Assembly (NCBI GenBank): GCA_947508055.1 | Contig: CANNRR010000012.1 | Location: 1-41,526, forward strand | From: Burkholderiales bacterium | GTDB taxonomy: Bacteria; Pseudomonadota; Gammaproteobacteria; Burkholderiales; Burkholderiaceae_C | Direction: 5' to 3' | DNA length: 41,526 nucleotides | In this document: piece after piece, positions 1 through 8,417 of the stretch | Position numbering within the stretch: position 1 is the first letter of the stretch | How the letters are laid out: each line of letters opens with the position of its first letter | Program-made: the position numbers and the translations under genes | Notes under the pieces: model-generated | Told to the model about the DNA's origin: nothing | Databases searched by the model: none | Seen by the model: only the letters and a program-made list of their open reading frames with translations

Positions 1-172
1 GACCGGTGCGATCGAGTTGCCAGAAGGCAAGGAAATGGTGATGCCTGGTGACAACGTGTCGATCACGGTCAAGCTGATCAACCCGATTGCCATGGAAGAA
101 GGCCTGCGCTTCGCGATTCGCGAAGGCGGCCGTACCGTGGGCGCCGGTGTGGTTGCCAAGATCATTGCGTAA
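1..172 (+). CDS. tuf: Elongation factor Tu, C-terminal fragment
   Basis: The last 56 codons of EF-Tu, the GTPase that delivers aminoacyl-tRNA to the ribosome; the gene is cut by the window edge. The visible part is the end of the C-terminal beta-barrel domain, recognisable from the MPGDNV segment, the [13 protein letters not shown] segment and the terminal VVAKIIA. The stop lies 14 bases before rpsJ, so tuf and rpsJ are probably cotranscribed, the usual str/S10 junction in betaproteobacteria. Whether this is the only tuf copy cannot be seen. Confidence 0.95.
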   Translation, partial: TGAIELPEGKEMVMPGDNVSITVKLINPIAMEEGLRFAIREGGRTVGAGVVAKIIA

Positions 173-186
173 GCAAAGGAAAAATC

Positions 187-501
187 ATGGCTACCAAACA
201 AAAAATTCGCATCCGCCTGAAGGCGTTTGACTACAAACTCATCGACCAATCGGCTGCTGAGATTGTGGATACCGCCAAGCGCACCGGCGCAATTGTCAAG
301 GGCCCCGTGCCTTTGCCAACCCGTATGAAGCGTTTCGATATTCTGCGTTCACCCCACGTGAACAAGACCAGTCGCGACCAGTTTGAAATCCGTACGCACC
401 AGCGTCTGATGGACATCGTGGACCCGACTGACAAAACAGTTGACGCACTGATGAAGTTGGACTTGCCAGCGGGCGTGGATGTTGAAATCAAGTTGCAATA
501 A
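187..501 (+). CDS. rpsJ: 30S ribosomal protein S10
   Basis: S10 of the small subunit head, which in enterobacteria also acts with NusB in transcription antitermination. The 104-residue length and the [15 protein letters not shown] start, the GPVPLPT motif and the THQRLMDI segment are typical of the family. An AAGGA Shine-Dalgarno sits just before the ATG. It follows tuf by 14 bases, while a 174-base gap with its own promoter separates it from rplC, so it may belong more to the tuf transcript than to the downstream block. Confidence 0.98.
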   Translation: MATKQKIRIRLKAFDYKLIDQSAAEIVDTAKRTGAIVKGPVPLPTRMKRFDILRSPHVNKTSRDQFEIRTHQRLMDIVDPTDKTVDALMKLDLPAGVDVEIKLQ

Positions 502-532
502 TTGATTGTCAAGCCTGGTCTATTGATCGGGC

Positions 533-561
533 TTGCGTCAAAACGTGCTGCGGGTTATACT
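533..561 (+). promoter_or_regulatory. Sigma70-type promoter before rplC
   Basis: TTGCGT (533-538) and TATACT (556-561) are separated by exactly 17 bases, in the 174-base gap between rpsJ and rplC. Transcription would start near 567-568 and leave a leader of about 108 bases before rplC. Seen in sequence; activity is inferred. Confidence 0.6.
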
Positions 562-567
562 CGCGGG

Positions 568-608
568 CTCGACAAGGATTTGCTTCTGGCGGCCGGTCGG
601 GTTTTATT
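568..608 (+). promoter_or_regulatory. Possible attenuator hairpin in the rplC leader
   Basis: CTCGAC (568-573) can pair with GTCGGG (596-601), including a G-U pair, and is followed at once by TTTTATT (602-608). This has the shape of an intrinsic terminator placed just after the rplC promoter. Ribosomal S10 operons of enterobacteria are controlled by L4 through leader attenuation, but the stem here is short and I cannot show that it works this way. Confidence 0.25.
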
Positions 609-675
609 AACAGTCTCTCACGCAAAAACGTTGTAGCCAATTGAAGTTGCAGCGGTGGGAGTTACGGAGAAAACA

Positions 676-1356
676 ATGAGTCTTAGCAATCGCTTAGGGT
701 TGCTGGGTCGCAAGGTGGGCATGATGCGCCTATTCACCGACGATGGGGATGCTGTTCCTGTCACGGTGGTAGATGTGTCAAACAACCGCGTGACTCAGGT
801 GAAAACCCAGGAGAATGATGGCTACGTTGCCTTGCAGGTGACGTTCGGTGCGCGCAAAGCTTCGCGTGTTACCAAGCCAATCGCCGGGCACCTTGCAAAA
901 GCAGGTGTGGAAGCCGGAGAAATTATTCAAGAATTCCGTGTAACCGCTGATGCAGCGGCCAAATACGTTGCTGGAGCTACCGTGCCGGTTGCTGATGTGT
1001 TTGCAGTTGGTCAGAAAGTGGACGTGCAAGGCACGACCATTGGTAAGGGTTTCGCGGGAACCATCAAGCGTCACCATATGAGTTCGCAGCGCGCATCGCA
1101 CGGTAACAGCCGTTCGCACAACGTGCCAGGTTCCATTGGTATGGCGCAGGACCCTGGTCGTGTGTTTCCTGGCAAGCGTATGACGGGCCATTTGGGTGCT
1201 GACACAGTCACGACCCAGAATCTGGATGTCTTCCGTATTGACGAAGCACGCCAATTGCTTTTGATTAAGGGTGCAATCCCTGGATCGGCTGGCGGTTTTG
1301 TGACCGTTCGTCCTGCGATCAAGGCTAAATCCGCAACCGCGAAAGGGGCGAACTGA
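676..1356 (+). CDS. rplC: 50S ribosomal protein L3
   Basis: L3 is an early-assembling large-subunit protein that reaches towards the peptidyl transferase centre. The start is the ATG at 676, which gives [16 protein letters not shown] and has a GGAG 9 bases upstream; the GTG at 655 would add seven unsupported residues. The conserved [13 protein letters not shown] segment and the following [13 protein letters not shown] loop are intact. The length, 226 residues, is normal for betaproteobacteria. The stop TGA shares one base with the rplD start, so the two are translationally coupled. Confidence 0.97.
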   Translation: MSLSNRLGLLGRKVGMMRLFTDDGDAVPVTVVDVSNNRVTQVKTQENDGYVALQVTFGARKASRVTKPIAGHLAKAGVEAGEIIQEFRVTADAAAKYVAGATVPVADVFAVGQKVDVQGTTIGKGFAGTIKRHHMSSQRASHGNSRSHNVPGSIGMAQDPGRVFPGKRMTGHLGADTVTTQNLDVFRIDEARQLLLIKGAIPGSAGGFVTVRPAIKAKSATAKGAN

Positions 1357-1976
1357 TGCAGCTCGAACTCCTGAATGACCAAGGCCAGGCTACTTCGAAA
1401 TACGAAGCCCCTGAGACCGTGTTTGGTCGTGAATACAACGAAGATCTGGTGCATCAGGTCGTAGTCGCTTTCCAGGCCAATGCCCGTCAAGGCACGCGCG
1501 CCCAGAAGGACCGCGAGCAGGTCAAGCACTCGACCAAGAAGCCGTTCAAGCAAAAGGGAACGGGCCGTGCCCGCGCCGGTATGACTTCCTCGCCACTGTG
1601 GCGCGGAGGCGGTCGCATATTCCCGAATATGCCGGACGAAAACTTCGCTCAAAAGATCAACAAGAAGATGTACCGCGCTGGTATGGCTTCCATCCTGTCC
1701 CAGTTGGCCCGTGAAGGTCGCCTGGCAGTGGTTGAGTCGCTTAAGGTTGACTCGCCCAAGACAAAACCGTTGGCTGCAAAGTTCAAGGCTATGAATCTGG
1801 AGTCCGTGCTGGTGATCGCCGACGAAGTCGATGAAAACTTGTACCTGGCATCGCGCAATCTGGTCAACATCCTGGTGGTGGAGCCACGTTACGCCGATCC
1901 GCTGTCGCTGGTGCATTACCGCAAGGTGCTGGTGACCAAGGCTGCGATGGACAAACTCAAGGAGATGTTCGCATGA
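1356..1976 (+). CDS. rplD: 50S ribosomal protein L4
   Basis: L4 lines the nascent peptide exit tunnel; in E. coli it also represses its own S10 operon. The 206 residues include the tunnel-loop signature [15 protein letters not shown] and the following [13 protein letters not shown] stretch. It overlaps rplC by one base and rplW by four bases (ATGA), typical of a tightly coupled ribosomal operon. The autoregulatory role is inferred from the family, since no leader mimic was proven here. Confidence 0.97.
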   Translation: MQLELLNDQGQATSKYEAPETVFGREYNEDLVHQVVVAFQANARQGTRAQKDREQVKHSTKKPFKQKGTGRARAGMTSSPLWRGGGRIFPNMPDENFAQKINKKMYRAGMASILSQLAREGRLAVVESLKVDSPKTKPLAAKFKAMNLESVLVIADEVDENLYLASRNLVNILVVEPRYADPLSLVHYRKVLVTKAAMDKLKEMFA

Positions 1977-2299
1977 GCCACGGTCCTAATCTATCCAAGT
2001 TTGACGAAGGCCGCTTGATGCAGGTTCTGGTCGCCCCTATCGTGTCTGAGAAGGCCACGATGGTTGCTGAAAAGAGCAATGCAGTGACCTTCAAGGTGTT
2101 GCAAGACGCCACCAAGTATGAAATCAAAGCCGCTGTGGAAATGATGTTCAAGGTCGAAGTCAAAGGTGTGTCTGTTGTGAACACCAAGGGCAAGACCAAG
2201 CGTTTTGGCAAGTCGGTAGGTCGTCGCGACAATGTCCGTAAGGCATACGTGACGCTGATGCCGGGCCAAGAGCTGAACCTTGGCGGGGAGGCTGCGTAA
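1973..2299 (+). CDS. rplW: 50S ribosomal protein L23
   Basis: L23 sits at the exit of the peptide tunnel and docks trigger factor and SRP. The 108-residue protein carries the family core [16 protein letters not shown] and the C-terminal [14 protein letters not shown]. The start is the ATG that overlaps the rplD stop by four bases, with AAGGAG about 10 bases upstream. The first dozen residues before [10 protein letters not shown] vary between relatives, so a slightly later start is possible but lacks a better ribosome-binding site. Confidence 0.96.
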   Translation: MSHGPNLSKFDEGRLMQVLVAPIVSEKATMVAEKSNAVTFKVLQDATKYEIKAAVEMMFKVEVKGVSVVNTKGKTKRFGKSVGRRDNVRKAYVTLMPGQELNLGGEAA

Positions 2300-2301
2300 T
2301 C

Positions 2302-3126
2302 ATGGCTGTTATCAAAATGAAACCAACCTCACCAGGCCGTCGTGGCGTGGTGAAGATTTCGCGTGATCACCTGTACAAAGGTGCTCCGCATGCTGCATTG
2401 CTGGAGCCACAATTCCAGCACGCCGGTCGTAACAACAACGGACACATCACAACCCGTCACAAGGGTGGTGGGCATAAGCATCACTACCGTGTAGTGGACT
2501 TTGTTCGCAACAAAGATGCTATTCCTGCCAAGGTTGAGCGTATTGAGTACGACCCTAACCGTTCCGCGCACATCGCTTTGGTGTGTTATGCAGACGGCGA
2601 ACGCAAGTACATCATTGCTCCCCGTGGACTGGAAGTCGGCGCCTCCATCATGAGCGGCTCCGAAGCGCCAATCCGTGTTGGTAACACCTTGCCAATTCGC
2701 AACATTCCAGTGGGTTCCATCATCCATTGTGTTGAGCTGCAAGTTGGAAAAGGTGCCCAAATCATCCGTTCGGCGGGTACTTCCGCCACATTGCTGGCCC
2801 GTGAAGGTACTTACGCCCAGGTTCGTATGCGCTCAGGTGAGGTCCGCAAGGTCCACATTGACTGCCGCGCAACCATTGGCCAAGTGGCCAACGAAGAGCA
2901 CAGCCTGCGTCAACTCGGTAAAGCCGGTGTGAAGCGCTGGATGGGTATTCGTCCAACCGTTCGCGGTGTGGTGATGAACCCGGTTGACCACCCACACGGT
3001 GGTGGCGAAGGCAAGACTGGCGAAGGCCGTCATGCAGTCGATCCTTGGGGTAATCTGACCAAGGGTTACCGTACCCGTAACAACAAGCGCACGCAGGTCA
3101 TGATCGTGTCGCGTCGCAAGAAGTAA
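2302..3126 (+). CDS. rplB: 50S ribosomal protein L2
   Basis: L2 is one of the most conserved ribosomal proteins, needed for subunit joining and peptidyl transferase activity. The 274 residues contain the [20 protein letters not shown] segment, the GRNG-like N-terminal fold and the C-terminal [14 protein letters not shown] signature with its catalytically important histidine. It follows rplW by two bases with a GGGGAGG ribosome-binding site inside the rplW end. Length and motifs are normal. Confidence 0.98.
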   Translation: MAVIKMKPTSPGRRGVVKISRDHLYKGAPHAALLEPQFQHAGRNNNGHITTRHKGGGHKHHYRVVDFVRNKDAIPAKVERIEYDPNRSAHIALVCYADGERKYIIAPRGLEVGASIMSGSEAPIRVGNTLPIRNIPVGSIIHCVELQVGKGAQIIRSAGTSATLLAREGTYAQVRMRSGEVRKVHIDCRATIGQVANEEHSLRQLGKAGVKRWMGIRPTVRGVVMNPVDHPHGGGEGKTGEGRHAVDPWGNLTKGYRTRNNKRTQVMIVSRRKK

Positions 3127-3138
3127 GGGGAAGGTTAA

Positions 3139-3417
3139 ATGACTCGCTCACTCAAAAAAGGTCCATTTGTGGACCACCACCTGGTAGCCAAGACTGAAAA
3201 GGCTGTTGCTACCAAGGACAAGAAACCGATCAAGACCTGGTCGCGTCGCTCAATGATCTTGCCTGATTTCATCGGCTTGACCATCGCTGTGCACAACGGC
3301 AAGCAGCACGTGCCGGTCTATATCACTGACCAAATGGTTGGCCACAAGTTGGGTGAGTTCGCTCTGACCCGTACTTTCAAGGGTCATCCTGCGGACAAAA
3401 AAGTCCAAAAGAAATAA
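3139..3417 (+). CDS. rpsS: 30S ribosomal protein S19
   Basis: S19 forms the head of the small subunit with S13 and contacts the A-site tRNA. The 92 residues start with [12 protein letters not shown] and contain the conserved [20 protein letters not shown] segment and the [12 protein letters not shown] block. A GGGGAAGG ribosome-binding site lies in the short gap after rplB. Nothing is unusual. Confidence 0.98.
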   Translation: MTRSLKKGPFVDHHLVAKTEKAVATKDKKPIKTWSRRSMILPDFIGLTIAVHNGKQHVPVYITDQMVGHKLGEFALTRTFKGHPADKKVQKK

Positions 3418-3427
3418 GGAGTTGACC

Positions 3428-3757
3428 ATGGAAACACGTGCAACCCTTCGTGGCGTTCGTTTGTCGGTTGACAAAGGTCGTCTGGTCGCGGATTTGATTC
3501 GCGGCAAAAAAGTTGACCAAGCCCTGAACATCTTGCAGTTCACACAGAAAAAAGCTGCTGTGATCATCAAGAAGGTTCTGGAGTCGGCGATTGCCAATGC
3601 TGAGCACAATGACGGTGCCGACATCGACGAGTTGAAGGTTAAAACCATCTTCGTTGAACAAGGCGCATCACTGCGTCGCTTCACGGCCCGCGCCAAAGGC
3701 CGCGGCAACCAAATCAGAAAACCCACGTGCCATGTGTACGTGACGGTTGGTAACTGA
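3428..3757 (+). CDS. rplV: 50S ribosomal protein L22
   Basis: L22 reaches into the peptide exit tunnel with a beta-hairpin whose residues influence macrolide sensitivity. The start is the ATG at 3428, preceded by AAGGAG at the right distance, giving [13 protein letters not shown] and 109 residues. An in-frame TTG two codons upstream overlaps the ribosome-binding site and is less likely. The C-terminal hairpin region [19 protein letters not shown] is intact. It lies 10 bases after rpsS. Confidence 0.96.
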   Translation: METRATLRGVRLSVDKGRLVADLIRGKKVDQALNILQFTQKKAAVIIKKVLESAIANAEHNDGADIDELKVKTIFVEQGASLRRFTARAKGRGNQIRKPTCHVYVTVGN

Positions 3758-3773
3758 AAGAGGCCAGGAAGAT

Positions 3774-4670
3774 ATGGGACAAAAAATCCACCCAACCGGC
3801 TTTCGCCTGTCGATTAGCCGTAACTGGTCTTCACGCTGGTACGCCAGCAACCGTGATTTCGCCGGCATGTTGGCCGAAGACATCAAGGTTCGTGAATACC
3901 TTAAAGCCAAGCTGAAGAATGCTTCGGTTTCGCGTATTTTGATCGAGCGTCCTGCCAAGAACGCACGCATCACAATTTACTCGGCGCGTCCGGGCGTTGT
4001 GATCGGCAAAAAGGGCGAAGACATCGAGAACCTCAAGCGCGATCTGGGCAAACAGCTCGGCGTGCCAGTGGCAGTGAACATCGAAGAAGTGCGCAAGCCC
4101 GAAATCGATGCCAAGCTGATCGCCGACAGCATCACGCAGCAATTGGAAAAGCGGATCATGTTCCGCCGTGCCATGAAGCGCGCCATGCAAAACGCCATGC
4201 GTCTGGGTGCCCTGGGTATCAAGATCATGTCGTCCGGTCGTCTGAACGGTATCGAAATCGCCCGTTGCGAATGGTATCGCGAAGGCCGCGTGCCACTTCA
4301 CACCCTGCGCGCTGACATTGACTACGGAACTTCCGAAGCCAAAACCACTTACGGCATTATTGGCGTGAAGGTTTGGGTCTACAAGGGTGACACGCTGGGT
4401 CGTAATGACCTGCCGGCCGCCGTTGAGCCCCGTGCTGAGGAAGACCGCCGTCCACGTGGTCCGCGCCGTGACGACCGTGGCGGTGCACGCCCTGGTTCTG
4501 ACCGTCCTGCATCCCGTGGCGCCCGTCGCCCCGAAGGCAGCAATGCGGCACCCGCCGATGGCAGCGACAAGCCTGTAGGGGCTTCCGGTGCCGATGCCGA
4601 TAAACCCACCGTTAAGCGCGTTCGCAAAGTCGCCGCGCCAGCTGCAGCAGCTGACGGTAAAGGAGAATAA
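3774..4670 (+). CDS. rpsC: 30S ribosomal protein S3
   Basis: S3 lines the mRNA entry channel and helps unwind mRNA. The start is the ATG at 3774 giving [13 protein letters not shown], with AGGAAG upstream; a GTG inside rplV would be too early. The KH domain [15 protein letters not shown] lies near residues 75-90 and the C-terminal domain follows. At 298 residues the protein is longer than E. coli S3 (about 233) because of a charged, low-complexity tail from about residue 215, rich in Arg, Pro, Gly and Ala. Such tails are usual in Burkholderiales S3. Confidence 0.97.
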   Translation: MGQKIHPTGFRLSISRNWSSRWYASNRDFAGMLAEDIKVREYLKAKLKNASVSRILIERPAKNARITIYSARPGVVIGKKGEDIENLKRDLGKQLGVPVAVNIEEVRKPEIDAKLIADSITQQLEKRIMFRRAMKRAMQNAMRLGALGIKIMSSGRLNGIEIARCEWYREGRVPLHTLRADIDYGTSEAKTTYGIIGVKVWVYKGDTLGRNDLPAAVEPRAEEDRRPRGPRRDDRGGARPGSDRPASRGARRPEGSNAAPADGSDKPVGASGADADKPTVKRVRKVAAPAAAADGKGE

Positions 4671-4672
4671 TT

Positions 4673-5089
4673 ATGTTGCAACCCGCTCGCCGCAAGTACC
4701 GCAAAGAGCAAAAGGGCCGTAACACTGGTGTTGCGACCCGAGGCAGCTCGGTCGCATTCGGTGACTTCGGTCTCAAGTGCACTGACCGGGGCCGTTTGAC
4801 GGCTCGCCAGATTGAAGCTGCACGTCGCGCCATTTCCCGTCACGTAAAGCGTGGTGGTCGTATCTGGATTCGCGTGTTCCCTGACAAGCCAATTTCCCAA
4901 AAGCCCGCTGAAGTGCGAATGGGAAATGGTAAGGGCAATCCCGAGTACTACGTGGCTGAAATTCAGCCAGGTAAGATCGTGTTTGAAATCGTCGGCGTGC
5001 CTGAAGAATTGGCTCGTGAAGCGTTCCGTTTGGCAGCCGCCAAACTACCTTTGCGTACCACTTTTGTGGCCCGCATGATTGGCCAGTAA
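4673..5089 (+). CDS. rplP: 50S ribosomal protein L16
   Basis: L16 organises the A-site side of the large subunit. The 138 residues begin [16 protein letters not shown] and include [10 protein letters not shown], the [21 protein letters not shown] loop (the arginine in it is hydroxylated in some proteobacteria), and a C-terminus rich in small residues. AAGGAG upstream of the ATG lies at the end of rpsC, two bases away. No anomalies. Confidence 0.98.
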   Translation: MLQPARRKYRKEQKGRNTGVATRGSSVAFGDFGLKCTDRGRLTARQIEAARRAISRHVKRGGRIWIRVFPDKPISQKPAEVRMGNGKGNPEYYVAEIQPGKIVFEIVGVPEELAREAFRLAAAKLPLRTTFVARMIGQ

Positions 5090-5104
5090 TCAGGAGAACA
5101 AGAT

Positions 5105-5338
5105 ATGAAAACTACTGAACTGCGCACAAAAGACGTTGATGGTCTGAAGACGGAAGTCAAAGCGCTGCAAAAAGCGCACTTTGGCCTGCGTATGCAAAAA
5201 GCCACGCAACAACTCACCAACACAGCCACGATCCGCACCGCGCGTCGTGATATTGCCCGCGCCAAGACCATTCTTGTCGAGAAGCAAAGCGCTGACACTG
5301 CAACCTCAAAAGCAACGCCTAGCGTTGCGGCCAAATAA
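5105..5338 (+). CDS. rpmC: 50S ribosomal protein L29
   Basis: L29 lies beside L23 at the tunnel exit. The helical-hairpin core [19 protein letters not shown]...[32 protein letters not shown] is complete in the first 58 or so residues. The protein is 77 residues, longer than the usual 63-66, because of a Ser/Thr/Ala-rich tail ([16 protein letters not shown]) that looks unstructured. CAGGAG precedes the start after a 15-base gap from rplP. Confidence 0.95.
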   Translation: MKTTELRTKDVDGLKTEVKALQKAHFGLRMQKATQQLTNTATIRTARRDIARAKTILVEKQSADTATSKATPSVAAK

Positions 5339-5349
5339 GGAGCCACTGA

Positions 5350-5619
5350 ATGACGGAAGCTAAAAAATCCCTCAAGCGCACCTTGATTGGCAAGGTGGTC
5401 AGCGACAAGCGTGCCAAGACGGTTACCGTGCTGATCGAGCGTCGTGTCAAACACGAGCTCTACGGCAAGATCGTCGGCAAGTCCAGCAAGTACCACGCCC
5501 ATGACGAAAAGGGTGAATACAAGATGGGCGATATGATTGAAATCACGGAAAGCCGTCCGATTTCCAAAACCAAGAACTGGGTTGCGACCCGTTTGGTTCA
5601 AAAGGCCATTGAAGTCTAA
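5350..5619 (+). CDS. rpsQ: 30S ribosomal protein S17
   Basis: S17 is a primary 16S rRNA binder with an OB fold. The 89 residues show the family blocks [26 protein letters not shown] and the [18 protein letters not shown] signature. An AAGGAG lies at the end of rpmC. It is the last gene of the block here: a palindromic terminator follows, and the spc genes (rplN onward) are not adjacent. Confidence 0.98.
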   Translation: MTEAKKSLKRTLIGKVVSDKRAKTVTVLIERRVKHELYGKIVGKSSKYHAHDEKGEYKMGDMIEITESRPISKTKNWVATRLVQKAIEV

Positions 5620-5650
5620 AGGGCTTGCCCTTCAGGCCAACAGGCTACCC

Positions 5651-5680
5651 GAAAACGGCTCACAATTGTGAGCCGTTTTC
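5651..5680. terminator. Perfect 30-bp palindrome, terminator after rpsQ
   Basis: All 30 bases form a perfect inverted repeat centred on CAATTG, with AAAACGGCTCAC on the left and its complement on the right ending in GTTTTC and then ATTT. The RNA would form a long hairpin flanked by A and U runs, so it can terminate in both directions. It separates the S10 block from the peroxiredoxin gene. Confidence 0.8.
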
Positions 5681-5709
5681 ATTTGTGCAGCGTATATTTA
5701 GGAGTAGAC

Positions 5710-6216
5710 ATGATTCAAGTTGGTGACACACTTCCCGCAACCGTTTTGATGGAGTTTTCTGAGGTCGAAGGCAATGGCTGTAGCCTGGGTCCTAACCCGG
5801 TGGACGTGGCCATGGCCACCGCTGGCAAAACCATTGCTTTGTTTGCCTTGCCGGGCGCGTTCACGCCGACCTGCTCGGCCAAGCATGTACCTGGATACGT
5901 TGAAAATGCTGCTGCGTTCCATGCAACTGGAGTAGATGAAATTTGGTGCCTCAGCGTTAACGATGCGTTTGTCATGGGTGCTTGGGCACGCGACCAGAAA
6001 ACCAACGGAAAGGTGCGCATGCTCGCCGACGGCAGTGCCGCATTCGCACAAGCTACCGGTCTGACGCTGGACTTAACGTCCAAGGGCATGGGCTTGCGTA
6101 GCAATCGTTACTCGATGTTGGTAAAGGATGGCAAAGTGGTGTCCTTGAACATCGAGGGCCCCGGTAAGTTTGAGGTCAGCGATGCCGCCACGTTGCTGGC
6201 CCAAGCCAAGGCTTAG
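5710..6216 (+). CDS. Peroxiredoxin, Prx5/AhpE-like (glutaredoxin-dependent type)
   Basis: Thiol peroxidase that reduces hydrogen peroxide and organic peroxides. The 168 residues contain the active-site motif PGAFTPTCS with the peroxidatic Cys55, preceded by the FALPG strand, and the Prx5-type KGMGLRSNRYSMLVKDGKV stretch near the end. The start at ATG 5710 has AGGAG just upstream. It sits immediately after the ribosomal terminator and is probably expressed from its own promoter between 5680 and 5700, although no convincing -35/-10 pair was picked. The function is confident at family level; the reductant (glutaredoxin or thioredoxin) is inferred. Confidence 0.9.
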   Translation: MIQVGDTLPATVLMEFSEVEGNGCSLGPNPVDVAMATAGKTIALFALPGAFTPTCSAKHVPGYVENAAAFHATGVDEIWCLSVNDAFVMGAWARDQKTNGKVRMLADGSAAFAQATGLTLDLTSKGMGLRSNRYSMLVKDGKVVSLNIEGPGKFEVSDAATLLAQAKA

Positions 6217-6281
6217 AGGCATCGAGCTTTAGCCTCATGGGAGGTGGGTTGGGTGGCGGTATGCGCCCGTTTCCGACCAGC

Positions 6282-6767
6282 CTAGAGCTTTGCTCTGAGG
6301 TAGTGGGCACCAGCAATTGGGTTGAAGTAGTAGGGAGGAATCTCTTCAAAACCCAATTCCTGATACAGCGCTCGGGCAGACTCCATGTCGTCCAGCGTAT
6401 CCAGCAAGATGCAGTCGTATCCGGCCTGCCGGGACAAATCCAGTATGTTTTCCGCCAGCATACGTCCCAATTGCAATCCGCGGTAGTTGGGCCGAACGTA
6501 CAGTCGTTTCATTTCGCAGGCGTTTGAATAATCCACAGTGTCCAGAGGGCGCATGGCGCAACATCCGGCTATTTGCCCATCAACGGTCACAAGCACCAAA
6601 GCACCTCGCGGAGCGCCGTACTCGCCAGGCAGCGCATCGAGCTCCTCACTGAAATTCTGGAAACACAAATCCACGTTCAGCGCAGCCGCGTATTCTTCGA
6701 ACAGGGTGCGAACGGATATCAGTTCCGACCTCGATACAGGCGACTGTAGTCTGGCGTTGGTGAGCAT
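6282..6767 (-). CDS. GNAT family N-acetyltransferase
   Basis: A 161-residue acetyl-CoA-dependent acyltransferase of the GNAT fold. The acetyl-CoA binding signature is visible as MKRLYVRPNYRGLQLGRML (RxxGxG-like loop), preceded by the strand IAGCCAMRPL and followed by DTLDDMESARALYQELGFEEIPPYY, the usual C-terminal signature. The ATG at 6767 is chosen; a GTG at 6791 overlaps the end of the upstream cytochrome gene and neither has a strong ribosome-binding site. It follows the b561 gene in the same direction with little or no gap, so the two are probably cotranscribed. The substrate is unknown. Confidence 0.85.
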   Translation of the reverse strand: MLTNARLQSPVSRSELISVRTLFEEYAAALNVDLCFQNFSEELDALPGEYGAPRGALVLVTVDGQIAGCCAMRPLDTVDYSNACEMKRLYVRPNYRGLQLGRMLAENILDLSRQAGYDCILLDTLDDMESARALYQELGFEEIPPYYFNPIAGAHYLRAKL

Positions 6768-6778
6768 AGGCGAAATTT

Positions 6779-7441
6779 TTAACGGGCCCACTGAACAAGA
6801 CCCGTAACACAGACGGCACAGACGCCAAACAAAACCAAAGCCTTGGTCCGCGACTCGCTGTCGTCGCGGGCGCTTTCGAACGGCTGGGCCAACTCTTTGT
6901 CGCCGTTTAGCATCGGGAGCAGGAGATTTTCATTGCGTCTTATGCGGTAAAAGATGATCGCTGCAATGTGCAGTTGGACCAACACGATGAGAATGATTTT
7001 TCCGATTTTGGTATGGTAATACGTCGCCAAGCTGACCCACGAATTCGCCACCATTTTGGCTAATGGCCCTGCTGCTGCAATTTCATCGTCGCTGAAAAGA
7101 CCTGCGGCGACCTGCAGCACGGCAAAACCCAACAGGGCCAGCACCGACAATGCCCCCAGCGGATTATGCCCAACCGACTGCTGTGCTGTTCCTTCTCCGC
7201 GGGCGTAACGCAGTACGGTGGCCGGGCCCGTGATAAATACACTAAACCGCGACCACGTTCCGCCAACAAAGCCCCACACCAATCTGAAGAGCAACAAACT
7301 CAGAACGCAGTAGCCGAAGCGGAAATGCCAGACCATGGCCTGGCCGCCCACTGCGCCAGTTGTCACCAGACCCACAAAGCAGAAAACCAAACCCCAATGA
7401 AACACCCGAGTGGGGAGATCCCAAACCCTGACCCTGTTCAA
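6779..7441 (-). CDS. Cytochrome b561-family membrane protein
   Basis: A diheme-type b cytochrome of the inner membrane resembling the b subunits of Ni/Fe hydrogenases. The N-terminus VRVWDLPTRVFHW carries a conserved haem-ligand histidine, and further histidines occur in HFRFGY, YYHTKIGK and QLHIAAI, within about four hydrophobic segments; a fifth ends the protein. A TTG at 7441 with GGAG eight bases upstream gives NRVRVWDLPT as the N-terminus (220 residues). The frame stays open to an ATG at 7549, but the extra 36 residues look non-coding. Such proteins pass electrons between a periplasmic cytochrome c and the membrane; the partner is not adjacent here. Confidence 0.8.
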   Translation of the reverse strand: MNRVRVWDLPTRVFHWGLVFCFVGLVTTGAVGGQAMVWHFRFGYCVLSLLLFRLVWGFVGGTWSRFSVFITGPATVLRYARGEGTAQQSVGHNPLGALSVLALLGFAVLQVAAGLFSDDEIAAAGPLAKMVANSWVSLATYYHTKIGKIILIVLVQLHIAAIIFYRIRRNENLLLPMLNGDKELAQPFESARDDSESRTKALVLFGVCAVCVTGLVQWAR

Positions 7442-7720
7442 TACATTTTCTCCGGCTGACTGGCGATGCAGTGGCGTGTCGCGTACTTGGATAAGAATGG
7501 AATTTTGCCTCAGCCCGGCAATCGAGCCACATGTTTGGCATGCGTACATACCCTATGTTTCGGGTTGTCCGACGAAATTGGCGCGGCGGTACAGATCTGT
7601 TGCTGCCCGCGCCTCGATGGCCAACTCTCCCTTGCGGCAGTCGACCGGGCCAGAATGCTCTAGGGATGCTCTGTCCGGATACGCGACTGCAATGAAGCCA
7701 TAATCTGGTACTTAGCAACC
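7442..7720. other. Divergent intergenic region, no recognised element
   Basis: 279 bases between the b561 gene (minus) and the EIIA gene (plus). A CATAAT near 7699 could be a -10 box for the PTS genes but lacks a matching -35. I see no hairpin, repeat or small gene that I can support. Confidence 0.4.
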
Positions 7721-8173
7721 ATGAATACCGGCATTCTCATCATCGCCCATGCACCGCTGGCCAGCGCCTTGCGGGATTGCGTATTGCACGTGTACCCCGA
7801 GGCCGCCTCGGGAGTGCTGGCTTTGGATGTACTGGCCGATGATCCAACCGATACCACGCAGCAAGCCGCAATCGCGCTGTTGGCGCAACTGGGCTTGTCC
7901 AATACGCTGGTATTGACCGATGTCTTTGGCGCCACGCCGTGTAACGTGGCGCAAAAGGTGGTCGATGGTGTGCACTCCAAGCTCGTGGCGGGCGTCAATT
8001 TGCCCATGCTGTTGCGCACCGTCAATTACCGTCAGGAACCACTGGACGTGTTGGTTGCCAGAGCCCTGTCGGGTGGGGCCCAGTGCATCATGCAGGTGGC
8101 CGTGACCGCACCGCAGAACCAGAACCAGAGCCGTAAATCGCATGATCAAAACCACCACGACCATCATCAATAA
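7721..8173 (+). CDS. PTS EIIA component, mannose family
   Basis: A 150-residue soluble EIIA of the mannose/sorbose family. The start MNTGILIIAHAPLASALRDC places the phosphorylated histidine at residue 10, and the DVFGATPCNVAQ and GVNLPMLLR segments complete the fold. It accepts phosphate from HPr. The C-terminus is unusual: NQNQSRKSHDQNHHDHHQ is Asn/His-rich, and its last ten or so codons overlap the start of ptsH by 32 bases in another frame. No EIIB, IIC or IID genes are nearby, so a regulatory role rather than sugar uptake is likely. Confidence 0.92.
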   Translation: MNTGILIIAHAPLASALRDCVLHVYPEAASGVLALDVLADDPTDTTQQAAIALLAQLGLSNTLVLTDVFGATPCNVAQKVVDGVHSKLVAGVNLPMLLRTVNYRQEPLDVLVARALSGGAQCIMQVAVTAPQNQNQSRKSHDQNHHDHHQ

Positions 8174-8411
8174 GCTGGGTCTGCATGCACGGGCCTCAGC
8201 CAAGCTGACCAAACTGGCCGGCAGTTTTCCTTGTGAAGTCTGGATGGCCAAGGGTGAGCGCCGCGTCAACGCCAAAAGCATCATGGGCGTCATGATGCTG
8301 GCCGCGGGAATCGGGTCCGAAGTGACCATAGACACCGAAGGCGACCGCGCTCAGGAAGCGATGGACGCCATCACGGCCTTGATCGCAGACAAATTCGGTG
8401 AAGGTGAATAA
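8142..8411 (+). CDS. ptsH: Phosphocarrier protein HPr
   Basis: HPr carries phosphate from enzyme I to EIIA. In 89 residues it has the active-site motif LGLHARASAKL with His15, and NAKSIMGVMMLAA with Ser46, the site that HPr kinase phosphorylates in organisms that have that enzyme. The start lies inside the EIIA gene (32-base overlap) and ptsI follows after 6 bases, so the three are one translation-coupled unit. HPr kinase itself is not in the window. Confidence 0.96.
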   Translation: MIKTTTTIINKLGLHARASAKLTKLAGSFPCEVWMAKGERRVNAKSIMGVMMLAAGIGSEVTIDTEGDRAQEAMDAITALIADKFGEGE

Positions 8412-8417
8412 AGAGAA

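Noticed and set aside
1071..1916. Minus-strand open frame of 281 codons across rplC/rplD
   Set aside because: It lies fully antisense to two ribosomal protein genes with perfect family matches and has no recognisable domain; the openness follows from codon bias on the plus strand.
4379..4900. Minus-strand frame rich in Arg, Ser and Pro opposite the rpsC tail and rplP
   Set aside because: Low-complexity composition mirrors the Arg/Ala/Gly-rich S3 tail; no ribosome-binding site or homology.
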